From positions 21,793,186 to 21,857,185 of the forward strand of contig OZ034968.1 in the NCBI GenBank assembly GCA_964030785.1: 64,000 nt of DNA, read 5' to 3'. The stretch is from Siderastrea siderea (taxonomy: Eukaryota > Cnidaria > Anthozoa > Scleractinia > Rhizangiidae). The translations under genes were made by a program, and so were the position numbers. This document shows positions 58,119-64,000 of this stretch, in pieces. How positions within the stretch are numbered: position 1 is the stretch's first letter; each line of letters starts with the position of its first letter. The notes beneath the pieces were generated by a model, which saw only the letters and a list, made by a program, of their open reading frames with translations, did no database searches and was not told the origin of the DNA.

Positions 58119-58536
58119 GGCTGGTTTTCAGTAGCGACGGAGTCGGAGTCGTAATCAGAAAAGCAGAGCGTTTTGATCTACTGACAACAACGTTCCGATT
58201 CCGCTTACGAATCCATCGCTAACGATCTAGTTAAAACTAGGTTGTCGGAGTCGGAAGCAGAAGAGGAAGAACTAAGCCAATCACAAGGCGTGGGAGCGAG
58301 CACTAGCTGTGATTGGTTTATCCTTCCGCTTCTGTTTCCGACTCCGACAATCTGGTTTTCACTAGATCGTAAGCGGAGTCGGAAGAAAATGGAAACGTTC
58401 TGATTCTTCCGACTCCGATTCCGTCGAGCTTATGACTCCGCTTACGAATCCGATTTTTGATGTTCACTAGGTCATAAGCGCTCTTACGACTCCGCTTACG
58501 ACTCTGACTCCGACTCCGTCGCTCGTGAAAACCAGC
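58119..58536. mobile_element. MITE with GCTGGTTTTCA ends and GGAGTCG repeats
   Basis: The left end GCTGGTTTTCAGTAGCGACGGAGTCGGAGTCG and the right end, complementing to GCTGGTTTTCACGAGCGACGGAGTCGGAGTC, are inverted copies. The interior repeats GGAGTCG/CGACTCC words and a CTAGATCGT/ACGATCTAG pair, so the whole piece can fold. No coding capacity. Confidence 0.75.
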
Positions 58537-59013
58537 TGAAGGCGCTGTTACACGGGGTAATTTTTTCTGCAACTTGCAGTGCCAGTTTCTTATACGCCCG
58601 CTGGCACGTAAGGTGACCAAGAAACTCTGCTCGTAAGGTAGGTCGCAAGACTCAGAGAAAGTCTTCTTTCGTGGCTCTTTCTTTCGATTAGGAGCCTTTT
58701 GTAGCACCAATGCTGTGGAACTCACTTCCAGACTATATTCGCGGGAGTGATTCATTATCCAAAGATAAAACCGACACTAAGACAGATCATTCCAAACAGA
58801 TATACGTTGACTGGGTCTTTTTATCTAAGCTGAATTAGTTTTTTAAAAGTATCTTAGTGACTTTTTTAAATAGTTTTATAGAATAATTAAAGATATAATA
58901 TATATACGATGTAATTAATTAATTTACTACTTTTAATTATCACTCGATGTAGGTTTTTAATTCATCATTTTTCTATTCATAACTCCTTGTGTAGTGTAAA
59001 GCGCTATTTAAAC
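58537..59013. other. Spacer, no gene seen
   Basis: AT-rich, with a TATA/ATAAT-rich part at 58870-58930. No feature recognised. Confidence 0.4.
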
Positions 59014-59190
59014 AATAGAGTTCTTCAATCGAAGGCACTATCGTGTGATAGGTTGCCCGAGGAAATTTGATGTTCACAAGAAATATTAGCCCGAAGACGT
59101 GGTTCGAGGGCTTATATGAAGTTTGAACATCAAATTTCCGAGGGAACCTGTCACACATAGGGCGTGAGATAGAAGGACTCTATTGTTTTT
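59014..59190. mobile_element. Foldback MITE with CAATAGAGT ends
   Basis: CAATAGAGTTCTTC on the left pairs with GAAGGACTCTATTG on the right. Inside, TGATAGGTTGCCCGAGGAAATTTGATGTTC pairs with GAACATCAAATTTCCGAGGGAACCTGTCA, so nearly the whole piece is a hairpin. Confidence 0.7.
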
Positions 59191-59194
59191 ATTG

Positions 59195-59332
59195 TACAAC
59201 GCTAAATTTTGAGCGAAAATTGCTAAGAACGGGCACTATTCGCTGATAGGCGCTCGCTGAGGAGAGACACTATCGCGTCACATGATCGATTTTGACCAAT
59301 GGGAGCACGCAAAAATTTAGCGTTGTACTATA
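59195..59332. mobile_element. Short MITE with TTGTACAACGCTAAATTTT ends
   Basis: TTGTACAACGCTAAATTTTGAGCG on the left and AAAAATTTAGCGTTGTACTA on the right are inverted copies about 130 bp apart, directly beside the preceding foldback element. Confidence 0.6.
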
Positions 59333-60364
59333 ATGAGCTATAGGAAATAGTGCTATGAAAATAAAGTTTTTGATTATTATTTACGGGCTAGGGCTTCAAC
59401 TCCTGCCGGGAACAATAGGATCGATGTGCGTGATGGCGGGGTTTGCAAAAAGGCGGGATTTGACTGTATTCACCGAACGTGATAAACTTTTGACCGTATA
59501 CGTCCCACCAAAAAGCAAGAAAAAGGAAAATTTTTTTCAACTATGTTTTTTCAAACCTTCCATAGAATTCCAGAAATGTCACTTGCACCTTGCGTTAGAA
59601 GATTAGACGCTGCCGTTAACAAAGGACAGTAGACTACGAATGCGAGAACCAGCAATATAAAACCACACTTGGAAGAAACATATTTCACATTCATAAATAC
59701 TTAAATACAAGCTGCAACTAACTTTTTCTTTCTTTGTCCTCAGTGATCCTTAAAAGGCTTCTTGAAGTTTTGAACAAAATTATGTTGGCGGAGTTCACTT
59801 GGTCGTTTCTGAAATGCCAGCTTCTGTCAGATGAACAGATGCCAGATGAATGAAAACAAAGTTGACTGTGGATTCAATCTTCAACCTGCAGCCATCCCCT
59901 TCGCTTAGGAAAACATTGAGGCGAGCGACCCAGAGAAAAAATATATATAAGAATAAGAGCGCTGCTAAAATTAGTTTACATTCTTTTAAGTCAATTGTTA
60001 TCTGAGTGAACTGTATTGTAGAAGAATTTCACTCTTTTTATTATATTATATAATATTTGTTTATTTATTTTTATACTACATTTTTATACTTCTCTCCGTT
60101 CAGGACCAGTCTCGACTCAAAATTCCGACCTCCTCATATTTAATGTAAATTGAAAGTGAGAAATTAAACTGAAAAGCTTACTAAAATTTTAATTTAGTTT
60201 AGCAACAAGGAAATTCGGGAAGTAAGATTTCCCCGTCTGAAAATTTCTATGCCTTAAATTTTCAGCTAGAATGGTAAATGCTATTATCTAAAGTGGAAGT
60301 GCACTTAGCTGCTACAGGTAGTTCACAGGCACTCCATAGAAATAATCATAAACAAATAATCAAA
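59333..60364. other. Non-coding stretch, no gene seen
   Basis: A frame at 59355-59606 has a signal-like start but no recognisable domain and no support for splicing; not called. Confidence 0.45.
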
Positions 60365-60535
60365 TTAAAAAAAACCCAACTGGTGGGAGGCAAATCAGTT
60401 AGCTATTTAAAAGCGTGGCCGAGGAGTCGAACTCGGGACTGCACCTAGAAACAAATCCAGCTAGTGGTCGGAACGGGACTGACTCGTCCGGGTTACGAGT
60501 CCAACGCGCTAACTACCCGGCCACGCTCAGCTTCA
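60365..60535 (-). mobile_element. tRNA-derived SINE
   Basis: On the minus strand GCGTGGCCGGGTAGTTAGCGCGTTGGACTC has a pol III A box (TAGTTAGCGCGTTGGA). GAGTTCGACTC further on fits a B box, and GGCCACGC closes a stem with the start. The tail ends in CTCCCACCAGTTGGG followed by T-rich sequence. The same tail is seen at 18185-18300. Confidence 0.65.
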
Positions 60536-60831
60536 CCCACTCCCGAGCTTATATGGGGAGTTTGTTATTTGCCGATTTCAAAGTTCTTGTATTTTCCCGA
60601 CGGCAGGGGATTTTTTTTCTAGCAAAGTTCCCAGCATTTTAGGCCGAGAAGCCAAACAATCAACATGACTTGAATATGCAATTTCCGGACCGACAAGTCC
60701 ATACTATCAGGAGCCCGTAATCCCCGATTATGGCTCCTGGCAGGACTCTTGATTTTGATCACTAATCTTGTTAACATTTTGACTCATAATGTGCTATTTA
60801 ATTTTTGACACACGTACAAAACACCAGCAGC

Positions 60832-61097
60832 TTAAATTATTTCTGATCTGATCTTCATTTCAACTCTCCTAGCGGAATAATTGAACTCCTTCCAGTGAAG
60901 CCAGTTAACACCATCCGCGTGTGATGAATGCTGGCCGTGATGATATGGAGCGTTCAGATTAGCGTTGTGACAGCCAGGACGGTACCACCAAGCTCCTTTA
61001 CAGTCCACAGCCCAGTTACCGGAATGGCTATCATTATCGCGATATTTCGGGGTGAAGGGCTGATCTCGGTGATAAGCAAGAGAATCACCAGCAGTTC
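60832..61097 (-). CDS. Orphan last exon of a fibrinogen-related gene
   Basis: The minus strand, from the acceptor TTGAAG at 61098 to TAA at 60832, encodes the C-terminal third of a fibrinogen domain: GDSLAYHRDQPFTPKYRDND, GAWWYRPGCHNANLNAPYHHG, WLHWKEFNYS and AEMKIRS-like VEMKIRSEII. It has the same phase-1 border and position as exon 3 of the gene at 41597-44588 but differs at many residues, so it is an older paralogue. No matching upstream exons were recognised between 61098 and 64000, so it is partial, displaced or has a very long intron. The reading itself has no break. Confidence 0.75.
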
Positions 61098-61108
61098 CTT
61101 CAAGACAA

Positions 61109-61109
<1 letters not shown>

Positions 61110-61165
<56 letters not shown>

Positions 61166-61168
61166 AAT
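61110..61168. repeat. (AAT)n microsatellite
   Basis: AAT run passing into AAAT units directly upstream of the orphan exon. Confidence 0.9.
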
Positions 61169-61624
61169 AAAAAACAGCGAAAAACTATAGTCATTTACTC
61201 AACGAAACACAAAGATTGACGATTCGTGAGTTCTGCTTTCAAGTTTCAACTCAGTCGTGTTTCCAGGAACCAGTTGTTCCTGGCTGACCAGCAGAGAACT
61301 GAAGCTGTGGAAACCCATAATAACAAATCTAACCCATTAAAGGCCGTGACAGCAGCCTAAACCGGCTGTGAATAACCACGGTCCTTGTAGGGTTTGTGAC
61401 GTCATCATTGTGATTGATACCAGAAGTTTTTGATAACCAACTGATGCACCACACAAGGTTCCAAGTTGTTTCAACAAGAGCGAGCAGCACAAAATTTGAC
61501 CAGAATTACGAACAGAAAAGCGAGAAAAATTTCCTTGTGGATTTGAAGCAAAAGGTGGCCTTGGGATTAGCTGCCTGTTCTCGTTAAAAATAAAAAACCT
61601 TAGCTATCTTACCAAGGGAAAATA
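61169..61624. other. Spacer, no gene seen
   Basis: No exon of a fibrinogen-domain gene or other gene was recognised here. Confidence 0.45.
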
Positions 61625-63080
61625 ATGCACCAGTCATTGTAAATCCCCCCCCCCCACCCCTCAGGCCAGGGATTAGCCGGGGGGCCATAGAGAAGTCATA
61701 GTGAAGCCTTTTTCTTGTATTGAACGTATTGAACGCCTCCGCGGTGTGAGGTAAATTACTGTCTTAGCGGTTCCCGCCCCTGAGAGCGCGACTGGGGCCT
61801 TGGCCGATACTGGGAGGCTGGAAACTTACATCTTGGTTTCCAAAATGGTGGAGAGAACCGGTTTTCAGAGGAAGCTATTCAAATCTGAGAAATCTGTAAT
61901 TAAAGAAACACTGTGAACTTGAAATTTAAAACATCACGTTTCCTTTAAGTAGATTTTTATCCACAAATCGTTCATAAATTTTGCAATGTTTGCCTTTAAA
62001 TACAACAGAACATGGAGTTGTGGAAAGAACTTTTTGTCGAGTGTCGCATGCATTACGTCACGTTCCTAAACTAGCCAAATTCAAAAGTATCAAGTTCCTA
62101 AACAAGAAAAAAACGTACCTAATATGCCAAAAGCGCCATTAGAACCGTATTGAGTCGCTTAACAGACGATCACAGACACCACGCAGCTCTTAACAACCTC
62201 TAATTTCATTGGATCTTGGTATCATGCAGCTCTACTGTTTTCAGGGCTAGGGTCCATTGTGTTGTTGTTTGTTCTCTTGTTCTATCAGCAAATCAGTATA
62301 GACGATCAGAGGTCGAATTCACTGAGAATAACAAACATGTGTAAGCCATAGGAGTCCATCATACAAATACCAGAAAAAGGTCAGATATAACCTTGAGATC
62401 AAAGTCTTAAAAGTGCGACACCTACATTTTAACGGCTCAATTCAGTCACAATTTAAAAATTCTCCAATCTAAACCCACCGTCAAAATGCAAGAAGCAAAA
62501 TTGGTCAAAAGATCAAAATATATAAGGGGTGGCTTACAAAGACGTGAAGTGGGGGTCGTGCAGGCCCTCCAACCCCATTTTATGACTTGTTTAGTACATG
62601 CTTGGTACATTATGTTTACTACTTTGCCACAAATATGACCTTGGGTGGTGTAAAAGAGAACAATTATATTGAAGACTGTTGTAAATTCATTTGAGTTGAC
62701 ATTTTGGTGCTCATTTAATTATTTTATTTTTTCTATAGGTAAGCAAAAGAAACCTGTTAGGGCATAAAAAGGCAAAAAGAGTACTGGATATTCGAGGCGT
62801 ATTAACTTTTGTTGTGTCCATGTGTTCATGACCTGTGTAGTTTGATAATAGAAATAAATTCTACTGCCACTGTTAGGACGTAAATGTCCTGTGTGAATTT
62901 TCTGTGCACATTAAAATCGAAGTTGTGTTTCAAGGGCGCTTTTGCCCATCAGGAGCGGGGGATATTCCATGCAGTGATGCCCCGCTTGTCGAGGTCTGAA
63001 GCCCACTTTGCCAGCTGCCAAACTCCATGTCCCCGCTAATCCCCAGCCTGGGAGACGGGGATTTACATTGTCTGGTGCAT
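61625..63080. mobile_element. 1.46-kb element with ATGCACCAG ends
   Basis: The left end ATGCACCAGTCATTGTAAATCCCC and the right end GGGGATTTACATTGTCTGGTGCAT are inverted copies. A second pair (CCTCAGGCCAGGGATTAGCCGGGG and its complement-type CCCCGCTAATCCCCAGCCTGGG) lies directly inside. ATA/TAAT borders both ends. No transposase frame is visible, so it is non-autonomous or decayed. Confidence 0.75.
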
Positions 63081-63089
63081 AATACTGGG

Positions 63090-64000
63090 TAAATCATGTT
63101 TACCTAGAGTGGTGTAACCACGGCTAATGTAACAATATAGTTGAATATTCAAGAAGGCTCTTTTTAGCTAATTAACAGTCCCTTGAGAATCTTGCAGTTG
63201 AGGTTTTAATTCTCATGTTTTGACAAGACGATGGCTTTCCAGATAAGGACATGGCGGTATATACCTAGTAGGCCAAGTACACACGTATCGGCTTTCGTTT
63301 GAAAACGCAACTTTTTCTTTGCGGATTGGGCTTCCGTCCACACGTATCTGGTGAAAACGGTGACCGAAAACGCTATCCAGGTTGGAAATTTTTGAAAACT
63401 CCGTTTTCGCGTTTTCGTGTGGACGGTGAAAACAGAACTTCTCGAAAACCATGACGTCACATTTTTGGATCCAGCCTATCCCGCGCGAAAGCCGCGCGAA
63501 AAACAAACCTAAATGCAAAATGGCGAAGGATACTGTGCTACAAAAAGATCCAGAATGTCGGAGTACTTTGTCTGGCATGATTTCCAATTGACATTTCCAG
63601 AGTCTTAGAGACCTTATCTTCTATTCTAACTTTAAGACACAGCTCCACTTCGTCATCTGTCTAAACAAACGAGTTAGCCATGCTCTTGCCCTTAGATCTA
63701 CCCAGTTTTAGTTTTCAAGTTCCTAACAAAGACAGAAACCCAAAACGACAAAAATGGTGTTATGCGCATGCTCCGTCAGCGGTATCAGCGTTTTCGAATC
63801 GTTTCACCGTTTTCTTGTGGACGGGCGAAAACGATTCGAAAACGCTACGTGTGGGCGCGAATTTTTTTTAAAATGAAGAGAAAAAAATTCGTTTGAAGAG
63901 AGAAAAAAATCTATTTTTAAACGAAAACGGATTTGTGTGGACGGGGCCCTAGAGTAGGGCCAAATATATCGCTGAAAATTAACCGCAATATATTGTGATA
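63090..64000. repeat. Third copy of the fibrinogen-gene 3' flank, at window edge
   Basis: AATATAGTTGA...CAAGAAGGCTCTTTTTAGCTA at about 63130 and GAAAATTAACCGCAATATATTGTGAT at the very end match the 3' flank of the intact gene (41277-41467) and of the pseudogene (about 45850-45975). In the intact gene the stop codon follows about 130 bp after this point. A further fibrinogen-domain gene on the minus strand is therefore expected just beyond the window. A MITE (63278-63950) splits this copy. Confidence 0.65.
63278..63950. mobile_element. Inverted-repeat element with GTCCACAC / CGTTTTCGTTT ends
   Basis: The left end TACACACGTATCGGCTTTCGTTTGAAAACG pairs with the right end, complementing to CCACACAAATCCGTTTTCGTTTAAAA. 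The inside is full of GAAAACG/CGTTTTC words in both orientations and GTGTGGACG blocks. It interrupts the fibrinogen 3'-flank copy between CTAGTAGGCC and TAGAGTAGGGCC, so a duplicated CTAG(AG)TAGG target is likely. Confidence 0.65.

Overview
The window is animal nuclear DNA, most likely from an anthozoan cnidarian such as a stony coral or close relative; the species cannot be told from the sequence. It is AT-rich, genes are broken into exons with GT-AG borders, and the gene types fit a cnidarian: D8C/uromodulin-like and CUB ectodomains, a fibrinogen-related lectin cluster, a SUEL (rhamnose-binding) lectin, a 4-coumarate-CoA-ligase-like enzyme, a Penelope-like retroelement, a non-LTR retrotransposon and many small inverted-repeat elements.

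Layout. (1) 520-6367, plus strand: exons of a mosaic secreted or membrane protein (D8C, three Thr/Pro-rich linkers, CUB, D8C, D8C), all in phase 1. Two near-identical linker exons at 20333-20383 and 20605-20655 may belong to the same gene. (2) About 8660-14580: a compact mobile-element-like block. A broken tyrosine recombinase gene (C2H2 finger, YR core, Myb/SANT tail) faces a spliced superfamily-3 helicase gene on the minus strand. Immediately left of them is a dense cluster of GTTCC/GGAAC pentamers. This is the strongest candidate for an undescribed system. (3) About 15.2-19.5 kb: an array of alternating GGATTT/AAATCC motifs split by a 3.1-kb element with GAGTC-rich inverted ends. (4) 22481-23431: a 0.95-kb inverted-repeat element. 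(5) 24358-33818, minus strand: a complete eight-exon acyl-CoA synthetase/4CL-like gene (531 codons, every phase consistent) with large repeat-filled introns. (6) 35.8-37.1 kb: a truncated LINE. (7) 37734-39150: a SUEL-lectin gene with one frame break and a partial duplication around a long TCCA microsatellite. (8) 40.7-50.2 kb: a tandem duplication of a three-exon fibrinogen-domain gene; the left copy is intact (293 codons), the right copy is a pseudogene carrying a Penelope-like element and a possible solo LTR. (9) 50.5-54.5 kb: a diverged non-coding duplication. (10) 56811-57764: an intronless membrane-anchored endonuclease/exonuclease/phosphatase-family (sphingomyelinase-like) gene. (11) 58-64 kb: several inverted-repeat elements, a tRNA-derived SINE, an orphan last exon of another fibrinogen-domain gene and, at the right edge, DNA matching the 3' flank of the fibrinogen genes, which suggests a further copy just outside.

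The host genes with a clear theme encode secreted recognition proteins (D8C/CUB mosaic, SUEL lectin, fibrinogen-domain lectins). The SUEL and fibrinogen genes share the same kind of signal-peptide plus short coiled-coil first exon, which suggests exon shuffling inside a lectin neighbourhood. Assignments rest on reading motifs and splice phases by eye; no database search was possible.
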